64,000 nucleotides of DNA, taken from Setaria digitata. Lineage: Eukaryota > Nematoda > Chromadorea > Rhabditida > Setariidae. Where the stretch lies: NCBI GenBank assembly GCA_003640385.1, contig RCAB01000028.1:1-64000 (forward strand). The letters are read 5' to 3'. Made by a program: the position numbers and the translations under genes. Shown piece after piece: positions 17,325 through 36,001 of the stretch. Every line of letters starts with the position of its first letter. Positions within the stretch are counted from its first letter, which is position 1. Under the pieces are notes generated by a model. The model was not told the origin of the DNA. It saw only the letters and a program-made list of their open reading frames with translations, and ran no database searches.

Positions 17325-17635
17325 GATTGCAAGATTGTCCTGAAAGTTGCGGTGCTTTTGTCCATCTTAAATAAACCTTTACAACACCTCACAGAAATGA
17401 AGCAAACACGAAAAAAAAGAAGTTAAACGCACGGGAAATACATGTACAGCGTGAATTTTGAGACTGAATTCTGAACAGTAAGAATCTTACTAATGCATTA
17501 CTTAGATTATTTCTGTATAAATATGGACAGCGGAATTTACTTCAAAGTGGACGATGAAACAAAGGAAGACCTGAAAAGATTATTTGTTCCCACAAATGAA
17601 ATTTAGCTTTTCTCAACAAATAAACTTCAACCTAG
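17325..17635 (+). repeat. Inverted repeat, right arm
   Basis: Mirror of 15792-16118 on the opposite strand, starting GATTGCAAGAT and ending near CCTAG. It begins about 330 bases after the neuropeptide stop codon. It contains a complete 37-codon open frame at 17493-17606 (MHYLDYFCIN...) whose first 31 residues are shared, apart from two substitutions, with the open frame in the left arm. I do not recognise that peptide. Confidence 0.93.
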
Positions 17636-18334
17636 ACATAAGGAAGTTATTATAACACGCCAGCATCAAGAACTGTTGGGGTTGTCCATTCATATCACAA
17701 GTATTAAACGAGCAGAAATTTCTGAGAAGTAATTCTCATCTAATGAGCTCAGCCATCTTCACAGCACTTAGTGTTTCGAAATGTCTGTCTTTCTTTTAAA
17801 AAAAATTTTGATTGAAAAATTTATTTATACAATTCCATACAAATACAAATTGCTGTTGTTACAACAGACACATTATGTAAGACAAAAAGCGTGCAATTTC
17901 AACCAATGTAATAAATTTTAACAAATCAGAACTTAAAAGGATCTTACATTTCGAAAAAATCGAAATAAGGAAGCAAAAGAGAAGGCACCAGTACCATCAG
18001 TTAACAAAGATAATGTCCTTTTTTCACTAAGTGGGGAGAACTTTTAAAATTCATAATTAGAATTGTAAATATCCATAACTCGAAGCAAATGGCCAACTTC
18101 TCTGCTCGGAAATGGATGAATACACATATACACATCTAAAAAAGAAAAAAAATGAAGGATCTTCCTGTTTCCTGAAAATTAAACAGCGGCTGATGAAACA
18201 CTGAACACCTAAAGCTACAGTTCTGTTACGTACAACAGTCGACGCCGCTATTCGGATTTTTACAAAAGATATTTATCACAAAATTAAAAGAAAATAACTA
18301 TAATCAGAAGGGAATACACTGATTCCATTATACC

Positions 18335-18362
18335 AATATATATATATATATATTGTTAGAAT

Positions 18363-18424
<62 letters not shown>
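18335..18424. repeat. Compound TA/TC microsatellite
   Basis: Runs of TA are interrupted by TTGTTAGAAT, followed by about nine TC units and another TA run. This is typical slippage-prone DNA. Confidence 0.97.
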
Positions 18425-18602
18425 GAAGAAAAGAACAATTTCAAAAAAAAGAAGAAAAAGAAAATAAAAAGTAAAATAAAGAAACACGTATAATTCATTA
18501 ACAGCATAGTAAATGCAAACTGAAGTAAAAATGGGAGAGTGAAAACTTCAACAAAATGCGAACATAAATACATCTGCATGGCAAAAACGAAAAAAAAAAT
18601 AC

Positions 18603-18641
18603 ATCATTTTCTCGAGAAGAAAATTCTTTCGAGAAAATGAT
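18603..18641. repeat. 13-bp stem inverted repeat
   Basis: ATCATTTTCTCGA at 18603-18615 has its exact reverse complement at 18629-18641, with a 13-base loop. It lies in noncoding DNA. Confidence 0.9.
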
Positions 18642-19353
18642 AAATTGAACTTTAAAAAAGTTTTTTCTGCAAAAGCAAGCTGAAAATATTTTTTTAAAAA
18701 AAAAAACGTTTCTTTTAAAGGAGTAATTTGAGTTATAGGAATAATTTTAATGTGATAATTGAAGCAAATCTGCTAGATATTAGATAATATAAGCTACATT
18801 TAAGTGCCAAAAACTCATGAAAAATGAATTAAAACTTGTAACGCTCAGTTAAGTTTATAATTAAAGTTAAAAATTTGTAACGTCTATGATGCTTAAAATA
18901 AAAATATTTCAGTAAACAGACTCTGATAAATTGAAAAATTGGTTACCACAACTGCGGCCACTTCTGATAACATCCATGAGCACAGGCCAGTTAAATACAT
19001 CTTTGTAATTAGAAAGTCAATACCGCAGTAAAGTGCTATTAAGTCCTTATTTTTATGTACAAAAAAAGAAAAAAGTGTTACATAAAAAAAAAAAAAGGAC
19101 AAAACCATAATGAGAAACAAACTGAGTGCCTTCGGAAGTGAAAAGAATTTGGGAAATAGCGCATAACGTTTACAAAAAGTTTCAGGCAATGTTGCTGGAA
19201 GGCAAGCTTAAACACGAACAAAGAACAACTCACATCTATATTCAACAGATTACAAGTACATGAATATTTTACCACCGGTATTGAACAGTTTTCCTGATCG
19301 TTAATTTCAAAACTTCAATTCCAGTCCTGATAATTTCTGGTAGTGTTAGAAAT

Positions 19354-25514
<6,161 letters not shown>

Positions 25515-27858
25515 CTGCAAATATACTACCATTTATTTCTATGGTCGTTAACTGCACCGTCTCCAACAGTATTATTCGTTTGAACTTGAACAGAATTAGC
25601 TAATCTGCTGAAGTAATGAAGGAGGAAAATCCATTTTAAAATATAATTCAGAAATAGAGAGATGAAATATTTCAGCTATGAAAATTTTCTAGAATTTTAG
25701 TTAGTCAATGTAGGCATGTTAGCTAGAAATGAAAGAATTAATAAAATAACAAGAACAACAGTAAAAGTTAAGAAAACATGGGATTAAAAGATGAAACCTG
25801 AACAAAACGGAGAATTCCGATCTCATTTCAACTAGAAAGGACAAATAATGACTCTTATATTCCGTTATCAGATAACAAGATGACTGCTCAAAATAGTCGA
25901 TTATCCTGATTAGCAGTCGAAACAGTCTTCAACTATTGAATTCATTTTCAGTCAAAATCATCGACCTTGATAGCTCTCCTAATCGTTGATAGAACAAAGT
26001 GATTAAACAACTAGTATGATGTGTTTGTTCTTGCAAAACTCAGGATACTTCTCCTGTACGATGACAGACTGCATAAATTATTCCAATTTAGGCCAGCAGC
26101 ATGTTTTTCCGAGACTAAATTTTTAAGGATTGCATTTACAAAACTCAAGGATTCATTAATAAATATTCAAGCGCATTTAGCATATCAAATCTTTGAATTT
26201 TCGAGGAAGATTTTCAAGTGATAAAAAGAAAAAAATGAAGCTATCATGATATTTTATTTCCTGAACTCTTCAATTTGGTCTTAGAGTTGATAGCACTAAC
26301 AAAACTTATAAAACCGATGATTCTTAGTGGCACTTATTTTTTTCTTAATTAGTATGAATCAACCTACAAATGCATCGCATCATTCGCTAATTTATGAAAT
26401 ACTGCTCTAATAATCTAAGAGAAATGATTTGCTGTAAATTAAATTTTTTTTTCTTTTATACATTTGCTAAGCAGCACATCACATGTAGAAAAATAACATG
26501 AAAATAGTTGAAATTATAGAGCAATAAAAGATTGTCTGAAACTAGCTGTTGTTATTTTAAAGAAAATTTCATTTTTTTTTTTTTTTAGTTCAAGCTTAAG
26601 TTTAAATGTCTATCTCTATATTTTTGCATATCACTATTCCAAAATACTACTCGTATCAATTTCTTTGCGAAATGCACCTCTTATCACTTTTTTACAAATT
26701 CCAAGCATAGATATGATTCCATCGTACCTTTTCTTTTTTAATCCCCATTAAAACGAATTTTTAAATAACTTTTACTTTTTCACAAGATTAGCAAAAAAAA
26801 AAAAAAAGAATTATAAAGATATTTCTACCAAAAAATGAAATTTTCCTTAAAATAACAACAGCTCAAACGGCTGTCAATGATCTTCAAGCAAATCAAATTC
26901 AATACTTTCCAAGTAACAAATTTTGTATTATTCGTATTTCCAGCTGGTGATAGCAACTGCCGCAATCATTTTGTTGATAAGCTGTTTGCCTTGTTGCATT
27001 CTATTACTATTGCTGTTGTTAGTAGCTCAATGTTATCACTATTGTTCTTTTCATTATTGTCTTCTCATCATTTTGTCTGCTTGTACTAATGTTACTATTA
27101 GCTTTTAATAAAGAAAAATCAAAGCCAAAATGGTGCTCGACTGTCCATTCTTTTTTTCTCTTATCATATTGTTCATCTACTCCTATCACAGGTTGTTTTC
27201 CTCTTCCCTGCCATTACTATCATCATTATCACCGTCATCAGCTCGCTGCTAATCAGTCATCACACCACGGCGTGATGATTTAAAGAGATCATTGGCAGTG
27301 CCGTAAATTAATGATACGCAGTCAGGTGAAGGACACACATCGGCCAAGATAGTAACGATAACAATAATGAGATAACTGTGATAACGAATGGAGTAAGTGA
27401 TAATAGCAATATTTATCGTGATCATAATGTTGATGATCATGATATTGATATTCACCATGACTCTGAATGCTGATAAAAGCTATCTGATGATTATGATAGC
27501 GCTTATAATGTGTATAACATCATGGTGATTTGGCTATTACAGTAATGATAAACATATCATGAGATAATAGTAATCTTAATTACAGTGCAATTTTTAGTAA
27601 ACATTATTCTCTGCCGGAAATTTCTTTGATCTTTAAAAATCGTTCATCATCATCAGCACTTTTAATTCTATCAATTTAGTCCTCTTCTCTCTTCGCTGTC
27701 TGCCTTGAACTCGTTCTCTCTTCTCAGCAGGGAAATTAGAAATCGACCGAATGACTTTTAAATAATAATTATCAATAATAAGCGTCGCCATCAACACCAC
27801 TGCAAGCACTAGCAGACAGGTAAGTTAGTGCTGAAGGATTGGGGAAAAGGTGCTCGTG

Positions 27859-27983
27859 ATGGTAGTACCGGTGCTGGTGCTGGTGCTGGTGGTGTAGGTG
27901 CTAATGCTGATTTGTGCTGATGTTGATGATGTTGGTGGTGTTGATGATGGTGGTGGTGGTGGTGGTGTTGACGATGGTGGTAA
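27859..27983. repeat. GGT/GCT/GAT trinucleotide-rich repeat
   Basis: Degenerate triplet repeats with blocks of GGTGCT, TGATGT and GGTGGT. No open reading frame with gene context covers it. Confidence 0.9.
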
Positions 27984-30900
27984 TGGTTTTGCAGCGCTGA
28001 TTCATTTCCACAATGGGTACACAGGGTAGACCCCTTTTTTAAAATGCTCTTGTTGCTGAAAATCTCTTCTTACTTTAAAAAAAAAAGAGAAACTTGTTGG
28101 GACCATTACATTCAGTTCGTTTGTCGTTTGCGTAATTCCTTCATAAAAAACAGTTACTTAAAAAAAACTACCTGTCGCTCGTACAAAACTATTTCATCAT
28201 TTTCTAACTTCACAGTTTCAGGGAAAGGAAACAAAAGGAAAGAGATGGAATATAACAATCCACTTATGATTAAATATATTAGGGTAATTCTGTAAATGAT
28301 TCAGCAGTTGCAACTATTCCAATCTTATTTTCCAGTAATAATTCCAGCTCAATTAATTCATATCGAAGATTGCTTACGAACTTTGCTCATATGTTGCAAA
28401 AATTGTCATTGTAGCGTCTGTCATGTGTTTTTTTTTCCAAACCACGAAAAGTGGAAGAATTCCCAGCTTATATCATTCTCAGCTATAAATGGGCGAATTT
28501 TTAAGTTCATGTTGATTTTTGATTTCAGCCTCCAATAGCATGGGTCACACTTTTAAAAGCTATTACGAACTTTGCGAAATTATCACTATCATGTGATGAC
28601 TGCATAGCTCAACTTACCAATATTGTTATTTCTTGAGGAAATTACTATTAAGATTAGTGTTTAAAGGAATGGAAGAATAAAACTGAAAGAGAGGAACAAT
28701 TCAAAACAAAATGTAACTTTCTTAAACAACAGTACAATCGTGAAGCTAAAGTCTTAACCCTCCACGCACGAGTGATATTCATTCCTTCCTTCTTTATTAT
28801 ATTAAACTCTTGCTTTCTCGTTCATTACAAAATTAATGGCAAATTAGAGTGTTTTAAGAGCTCGATATTTTTTAGCTTTTGATTCGAATCTTTCGCTGCT
28901 ATTACTATCAGTTAATCAAAGAGTTAATATTTGGCCAGCAGAACATAGTTGCTATCCTTCATTTAGCAGCATTAGCGCTAAGAACACCTGAGTAACCTCT
29001 TGTACAATAGTTCATCTTCACCAAGGATGATCGAGTCTCCCTATCATATAATGCAAATAAAAACGGTCGATGGAACCTTTTCAGTGGTTAAGTAAACAAA
29101 ATTGTACAGTGCTTAGCCAAATCCACATTCAAATACATCATCATCACATTAGGCCCCCGATCAGCAAGCATACATTGCGATACAATGACCCCTCTTAACT
29201 AATTGCAAGTGCACTACATTCGATAATCTCAAATAAAGGTAAGCACTCACGTACCCATCTCATTCGAAGCAATTTGAAATTATCCATGCATACAGAGACA
29301 GAGCTTAAGGGAACAATTAAATGTCCAAAAATCTTTCGGCTAACAACTCGCCTAAATCCCATACCAGGAGCTGACCGATTCATTTTACTTTTTCATTCTT
29401 TCATATCACATACCCTTTCAGTTGTAGCTTCTTTTCAGGACGAATTGTTAGAATCTCATCAACCAAGGCTAAAATTAGTTGCTAACATAGGACTTAATGA
29501 AATATTAAAGTTGTCAGTTTCAAGAAAACCCTCTTGTCTTCTCTCTCTTTTTCTACAGTACCTTGCAAGATAAACCGTTACTTTGACAAAGTTGAAATTA
29601 CACAGTCATCCAATTAATAACAAATTATAATAGTTGTCCCTGTCCTCAATAATACCCTTCGTCTTCTCTTTTCTCTTTAAGTTTTTGTGATGTAGCAGTA
29701 TGGAAATTGTAGTGTTTGAAGAGACAAGATGCACATCGTTACAGGACACACACACACACATCATCGAAGCATTCAGTCTTTTACATACAGACAACTAACA
29801 CCCACACACAGACAAATAGATCCGCCGTACAGAAGCTGCTTTGAAATACAAATATTAGTGACAGAAGGACCTGAAGCCGTCCATAGACCACATTCATTGG
29901 TACTTCCGTTTTCTTCAACTACGTAAGACAAAAACGAAAATTGAACTGCTCTGTAAACTCACCCTCCCTCCCACCCACACCATCATCAATTTTTTAAAAA
30001 TAAAATCAGAGGGAAGATGAAACAAACTTCTCTCCGTCTCTCTATTCTTTATCAACTCTTAACTCTCCATAAAAAGGTCTTCCAGTTTGCCACAAATCGG
30101 TTAAAAAAAGAAACAATGTAACTTGCAATTCGCCATCCCGATCGACTTTGTCAACCTGCAGAACTTTTTCGCTTTTCATCTGACGAGGGATGGTATAAGT
30201 TGGATTAGAATAAATGTGTCAGGGACAGAGCCAAGGCATACGACTGATACAGTTATCAACAAATTACCACGAAGAGATGCAATTAAAACAAAAATAGCAC
30301 GAGATGTGGCAAGGAGTGAAGATTCAGCGTCGCTGGATGTACCAAAAATACTTGCATAATATGCACCTTGAAAGTAAATTTGTTTTTGCTTTTTTATTCT
30401 TGAAACTTAAAAACTAGAAAAACTTGACAGGTCTCTTTACTTGCCAAGTAAAGATAACAGTAAGTTAACATATTTCAGAGTCGTCAGTTCAATTTGCCAA
30501 AAGAGGGCCAAGAAATTCGATTCCCGGCTGTTGAAACATTGATAACTAATGAAACACTGTACAAATGTAGGCCTGTCTTACAATGGAAACTGCTGCCTCA
30601 TTGGTACCAGTGGACAAAGCTAGAAAGAGTAATTTGTGTTCTTTCAATCTTTCATTGTAGCGATTTTTTTAAATGGAAAATGGCGCCTGAATTATTTCCT
30701 TTTTATTAAGATACCACGTTTTTGCGGTCAAACTGCATTTTTACACCAAGAATACATTAATATTTCTGAGCTGCATACAGATGCAGACACACACACACAC
30801 ATGCATACATGGATGCACAATGTACTGAGCATTTTTATATAGAAATAGATCATTTAATGATAAAGCTTATTGATAACTGATAACCTCCGGATTAGAAGTT

Positions 30901-32812
30901 GATGAAAAGAACGGACAAATGGAGAGATGAAGAACTAAAGAAGTGGACAAGGATGTGACAAAGGGAAAATGAATAATTTTGGTCAGGTCACTGAAGGGCA
31001 TCGAAGGCCGTGGAAGAAGCAGAAGCAGATGTGTCATGCGGATGATGGCCAACGACGCCAATGCATGCATACGCATATGTTTAGTGTCCAAGGGCATTCA
31101 TCGCCTATTCCGCACCAGTAGCCAACCATCAACAATTATCTTCACCTCTCTCCCTCTATCCACAAATTTACCAAATGATCCAAAATCCGATTATTGTTAG
31201 GATAAAAAAAAGAAAGGGAAGAAGTGAACTGGATGAACCAGGAAAAGAATTCAGTATTCAGTAAGATGGGTAGGATTTATTCGGCATTGAGTTCTTAGAA
31301 ATGAACTATGTCAGAATGAGCAAAACTGAGATAGAGAAAAGGGGAGAAAAAACAAATAACAAGAGGCAAAAAACCAAAAATGGCAGGTAATTGATTAAAA
31401 TTACTGGTTGATAGCATCATCAATCCATGCAGATAATTTTTACCGTATTTAATTTTAATTAGCTACATTTGGTAGCAAAATTTTCCCCATGATGTATTCA
31501 TTTTTGTTAAGAAATATCTGCTTTCTAGATCAAATTATCAGACTAAATTTTTAACTGAACTAACTGACTGATTCGAAATAACAGTAATAGTCATGCGTAC
31601 ACTCTCACTAATACATCAACTCGGCCAAATTCACCAGAAGCAGCACCAAGCAGCTAATCACAGACTCGTGTCTGTGCTGCATTTCCGATAAAAAAAAATT
31701 ACTGCACAAAGGTACGGTAGTCATTTTTGAAGTACTGTAAAAATTTGCGAAAAATTTTTTCATTAAGATGAGGCGTTAAAGGTCAAAATCAATCAAAAAA
31801 TATTTTCAAAAACTATTTTCAGAAATAGATATGAAACTAAAGAAAAGTGCTGACGAAATTCTAAACGATAAAGTGGGAGGAAAAAGGGTCTTTTCTTTGC
31901 AATTTGAAACTTACCTACAAGCTAAGAAAAACTGAACATTATCACAAAACTGTTAACATTTATCATCAACTATGACAATAATAGCGCTTTATGTTTCTTT
32001 AGGAACAGATAAAGACAAAACTATATTAAAACAACAATAAAGGAGTAAACAAGCTGTAATGAATATTACTCGACAAGTACTTTTGGCATTCGCATTCTTT
32101 AATGCATCTTTCTCTTTATATCCTTAAAAAGACATGAGGAGAAATTCATTCGAATAATTATTAATGAATAAGTAAATCTGGCTCGGTAACAGGGAAGGAT
32201 TATTCGGTTAGCTCACACCAAATAATTACCAATCTTCTGACTAACAGGTGCAATAAAAGTGGTATTTATTGTGAGTTTTATTTTAGAAGCCTAGTAGAGC
32301 TGTTTAAAATTCAGTCCAATATTTGGGAATATGACTGTATCGAAAGATAAATCCATTTGTAATAAGAGATAACTAAATCATATAGCGTAATACATTTCTT
32401 TTGCAGTTGGATGGGATAGCTTCTTTTGGGACGTATCCGAACGAATTAAGCACACTTTAAGAAGAGTTAATTGATCGTACCGAAAGATTTTCATCATTAT
32501 ATGGAATAAAATACAATTTCAATTTCAACGTAAATGTGCATCATTTTATCATTTGTGAGCAGTACGAGAAATGCAGTATGCAATGTGCAATGTGTTGTTT
32601 GATGTGTCCTAAGCAACAATTGCTTATTACGAACCACATCCTGAAGAGAAGCATTTCCGAAGCTTAATGTCAGCAGGGGCAAACTTTGCAGAGCTTTGTT
32701 ACCACCATCAATTACTCTTCACATTATTACAACACTTAACAATCAACGTGCTACCGATCAGATACAAACATGCGGACGGACAGGAATAACGAAAGGTATG
32801 GGTATAGCAATG

Positions 32813-32843
<31 letters not shown>

Positions 32844-32861
32844 GGAGAGAGGGAGAGAAAG
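32813..32861. repeat. GA microsatellite
   Basis: About 14 uninterrupted GA units followed by imperfect GAAAGAGGGAGA sequence. Confidence 0.95.
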
Positions 32862-33239
32862 GTATAACTTTCAAGATGTACTACTATAAGTACAATCTGA
32901 TCAATCAATTACGGTTAATTTCATTGACAAAATAAATACCACTTTTTGCTGTTGTTGTAAGATATTTTAAAATAAAGCTTTTCTCTTCAGGAAGGGGTGA
33001 AGAAAAGGAGAAGGAGTGAGCATTTTGAATGGAACATTCATATCGAGCAACATTCTATGACCCCGTTTTGTTGACTGTTTATTTGTTTACTTATTTATCT
33101 ATTTACCTGAAGCAATGGCATACCCCATCGACAGAGGAACAGAAGCAATCTGAATTAGACCCTTCCCATTGATGGTTATCTCCCGGGAGACAAACAAACA
33201 AACAAAAAACTCGTTTCTCCGAGGTGCTCACACTTGCTA

Positions 33240-33830
33240 CTCCCGAGAGTTCGTTTCATCTGCATGTAGAGAAGAAAGAAATACATACACCAACCTTCAC
33301 ACGCAACGACGATGCAATGCTACGCCTTGCCGCCCGCACCGTCCGTTCTTCCGCTGCAACACCGATGACGGTACGCTCTCTCCTGAACTGCTGCTGTGGT
33401 AGTAATGCAATGTGCAATAAGGGAGACTATCACTTACGATTATGGTTACGGTCCCGATTCCGGTTACGTTACGGTTATGGAATGAAGAAAGCTCGAGAAT
33501 GAACCCCTCGAGAAAGCGACCTCGACGGGACAGGAGGCTGCTGCTGAACAGACACGGGTGGAATGCGTGGAATGAGCATGAAGAATTCCTGTAACGCTTG
33601 CCATCTCAGAGGGCGGGGCGGGGGCGGGCCCGCACCTTCTCTCCTCTCTCTCTTCTCTCCCCCTCCAGCGCCTCGGCGATGTTCATCAGCAGCAGCGGTA
33701 GTGACCTGTGGTAGCAGCACCTGACCGGTCGTGTACTGACTTCCGGGGCGATATTGACTGCAACCGACCTGTCACACGTACACAACGTGACATTCTTCTC
33801 CAGCCTACGTGACTGTAGTTCGATCCAGCG
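33240..33830. other. GC-rich island in AT-rich surroundings
   Basis: This stretch is clearly richer in G and C than the rest of the window, with CpGs, a GGGCGGGGCGGGGGCGGG block near 33611-33628 and CT-rich tracts. Open frames run through it on both strands but look compositional. It could be a promoter or an untranslated first exon of a neighbouring gene, or simply unusual composition. Confidence 0.5.
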
Positions 33831-34710
33831 AGGAAGGCTGGAGGAGGCAGAGGCTGTGTTGGATCGTTGACGTTAGACATTCGAGCGTACGTGCTGCGTC
33901 TGCGCCACATGAAGGACCACATCACATCATATCGCATCATGTTATTAATTTCATCCTGTTTCCTGTTGTCGTCTCCTTTCTACAGTCACTTTCTATCTTC
34001 ATGTCATCATCTGGCCATCAAAACTGTCCACAGCCACCATTATGACCACTCTTGACAGACGTACACGCACGTGGGTCATTATAATTATAATCTTGGAGAG
34101 AGTATATTGTTGTGGTTTGATTCATGTTGTATTTTTTAGCATATTAACCAGCGCATACTATGGTACCTTATCAGTGAAGTTAGCAGCTGTTTAAATTATC
34201 ATAAAGATAAAAAGCTGGTTTGTCACAAACACAGTTTTGATAAATTCCCGATTTTTACTTTATTTTCATAATGGTTTGTTAGTAAGGGTTCAACTATTTT
34301 GTCAGGAAAGCTACTTGCTGAATAATTTCAAGCAGTTTACTGCTGAACTTTAATGAAAAATCTTCACTGTATTTTATCTCATCAACCATGAAATAAGTTT
34401 TGGAAGTGTGATACGGACTAAAATTTTCACGAATCTTTAAAATCATCGAGTAAGAGATGAAGACCTTTCCGAATTTCAGAAATGAATTGCTTCCATCTTC
34501 ATACAGAATTTTAGAATAGTTTTTGCTAACTTGACTTAATTAGTAGTATGAAATATGAACAACGTGTGAACCAGTAGTAAGCATTACCCGCTTTTGCTAT
34601 GATCTTACCATGTATTGTAGCTTCTCTCGTATAATTAGAAAAATTCCGAATCTCTGCAGATGGAGGGAATTGAAAAAATTTGATGCAGTATTGAAATTTT
34701 ACCTCTTGAA

Positions 34711-35083
34711 TCACAGCCTATAAGGTTTATCGTCAGTGCTTTCCAGCAGTAATTCATCACACTTCTTATCAACACGAAGATCTGTACCAATGCTCTTAGC
34801 AAACAAAAGCGCATCATTGTCGGGACGAATGTCATAATAATAGCGTTCCGCATATCTTGGTTTGTCCCTCTACTTCAGACCTTCCATTGAGAACTGTAAA
34901 TTATATATATATGAATAATCATCAAACTTATCTTTTATCAATTTTTAACAAATTATTCTCGAGAAATAATGCTAGCTGAATTGGATCAGTGTTTGTACGG
35001 ATTTTTTCCAGCTTTCTATCTATCATATCATTAACATCGAGTAGTTTTTTATATTCCTTATGAACTTCGGGAAATGTATTTTG
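34711..35083 (-). CDS. Unidentified protein, two C-terminal exons, atypical intron
   Basis: Two open segments on the minus strand look coding. Exon A (35083-34932) follows the acceptor CCATAG and reads QNTFPEVHKEYKKLLDVND and onward, a charged, helix-like sequence including DRKLEKIRTNTDPIQLALF. Exon B (34867-34711) continues in exact phase as DKPRYAERYYYDIRPDNDA, then GTDLRVDKKCDELLLE, and ends DDKPYRL-stop. Together they give about 102 residues with no internal stop. The joint would need a donor AG/ATAAGTTT, one base away from the ideal AG/GTAAGTTT. The gene is therefore either using a rare AT-AG intron, slightly decayed, or affected by a sequence error. The 5' exons are not identified and I do not recognise the family. 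It lies between the TEAD and VRK genes, on the same strand. Confidence 0.42.
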
Positions 35084-35784
35084 CTATGGATGCCTCTCGA
35101 AAACCAATAAATGAATTTTCTAGTGAATGGTAGCATCTTTGTTTCCAGCTTCTTTTTTTTTTCTTTGAAAGCGATACCATGCTCAAGAATAGACAGTTAG
35201 CTAGCAGGAGCAGTATTTTCCGGTTGCCAGGCATTGAGAACAATTTATCATTCCCGTTTATCCACTCCCGAAATGAAAACCATTTCACAATCACTCATCA
35301 TCCTCCTACAACTTCCTATAATGGGCCTGTCATCATTTTACGCATCATTTACATTCCTCATCTCCTCTACGTTATGATCCCCCTTCCTTCTGCTATTATT
35401 TATCATTTATCATTTTCTATCATGTTCTGCTGTTAAGTTTCTTTGTTTCTAAGTTTCTTTGTTTTTTTTTTTTCCTAATGCCGAATGATTTTGATGAAGG
35501 GAAGTTAGCAAGTAATGTTGACATGTCGAAGTGTCGAGAATTGGAATCATAACTGAGAGTATTACATCTTTTGCAGTTGATTTTTGAAAAGCAACTGGAG
35601 TAAAAATTATTCCATTACTTTAAGCTATAATGATATTAACACTGACTTGAAATATTTTTAAGGATGTTTGAAGTTAGCTCAGAAATGTTAATTAGCACTT
35701 TATCTCAAGGTTTTTGTTTTTGTTTCGCAGATAATATCTTCCACTTGCCAGCTGATATCTATATTGAAGATATGAAAACGAAAC

Positions 35785-36001
35785 TTTCCAAACCAGTTCC
35801 ATGGATGGACAATAGTGTCTAGACAAGCTGCCTCTAAGCCAGGTATATTTACTGCTTGTAAGTGGCGGTATTCTATTAAAATTTGCATCAAAATTCTAGT
35901 AGCTCCTGCATTTCAGTATGATTATTTATGCAAATATTCATCATACGAGGAATGTTCTGCTCTTACCCTTACCTTCCGGGCCTAAAACCTCTGAAAAAGC
36001 C
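35785..36001 (-). other. Possible exons of an unidentified gene
   Basis: A 29-base segment, 36001-35973, has a CATTGCAG acceptor and GTAAGG donor and could encode AFSEVLGPE. It connects in phase with 35905-35785 (acceptor AAATGCAG), reading GATRILMQILIEYRHLQAVN, then GLEAACLDTIVHPWNWFGK. The latter frame also stays open to about 35700. These may be upstream exons of the unidentified gene at 34711-35083, but the phases of the known acceptors do not join directly, so at least one further exon would be needed. Confidence 0.25.

Larger units (their letters stand above)
17636..19353. other. Intergenic region between nlp-11-like and TEAD genes
   Basis: No supported gene. It holds a TA/TC microsatellite at 18335-18424 and a 13-bp hairpin at 18603-18641. 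The sequence near 19353 is the 3' flank of the TEAD gene. Confidence 0.55.
25515..34710. other. Long gene-poor region upstream of TEAD
   Basis: About 9 kb with no gene I can support. It probably contains upstream regulatory DNA of the TEAD gene. It holds ATC/GAT-rich low-complexity DNA around 26930-27560, GGT repeats at 27859-27983, CA repeats near 29747 and 30787, GA repeats at 32813-32861, and a GC-rich island at about 33240-33830. Open frames at 29274-29573 and 30123-30359 have no splice context or family match. Confidence 0.5.

Noticed and set aside
29274..29573. 99-codon plus-strand open frame
   Set aside because: Mixed hydrophobic content, no acceptor/donor structure, no recognisable motif.
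33475..33940. Pro/Arg-rich open frames in the GC-rich island
   Set aside because: Frames open on both strands because of composition; no family match.
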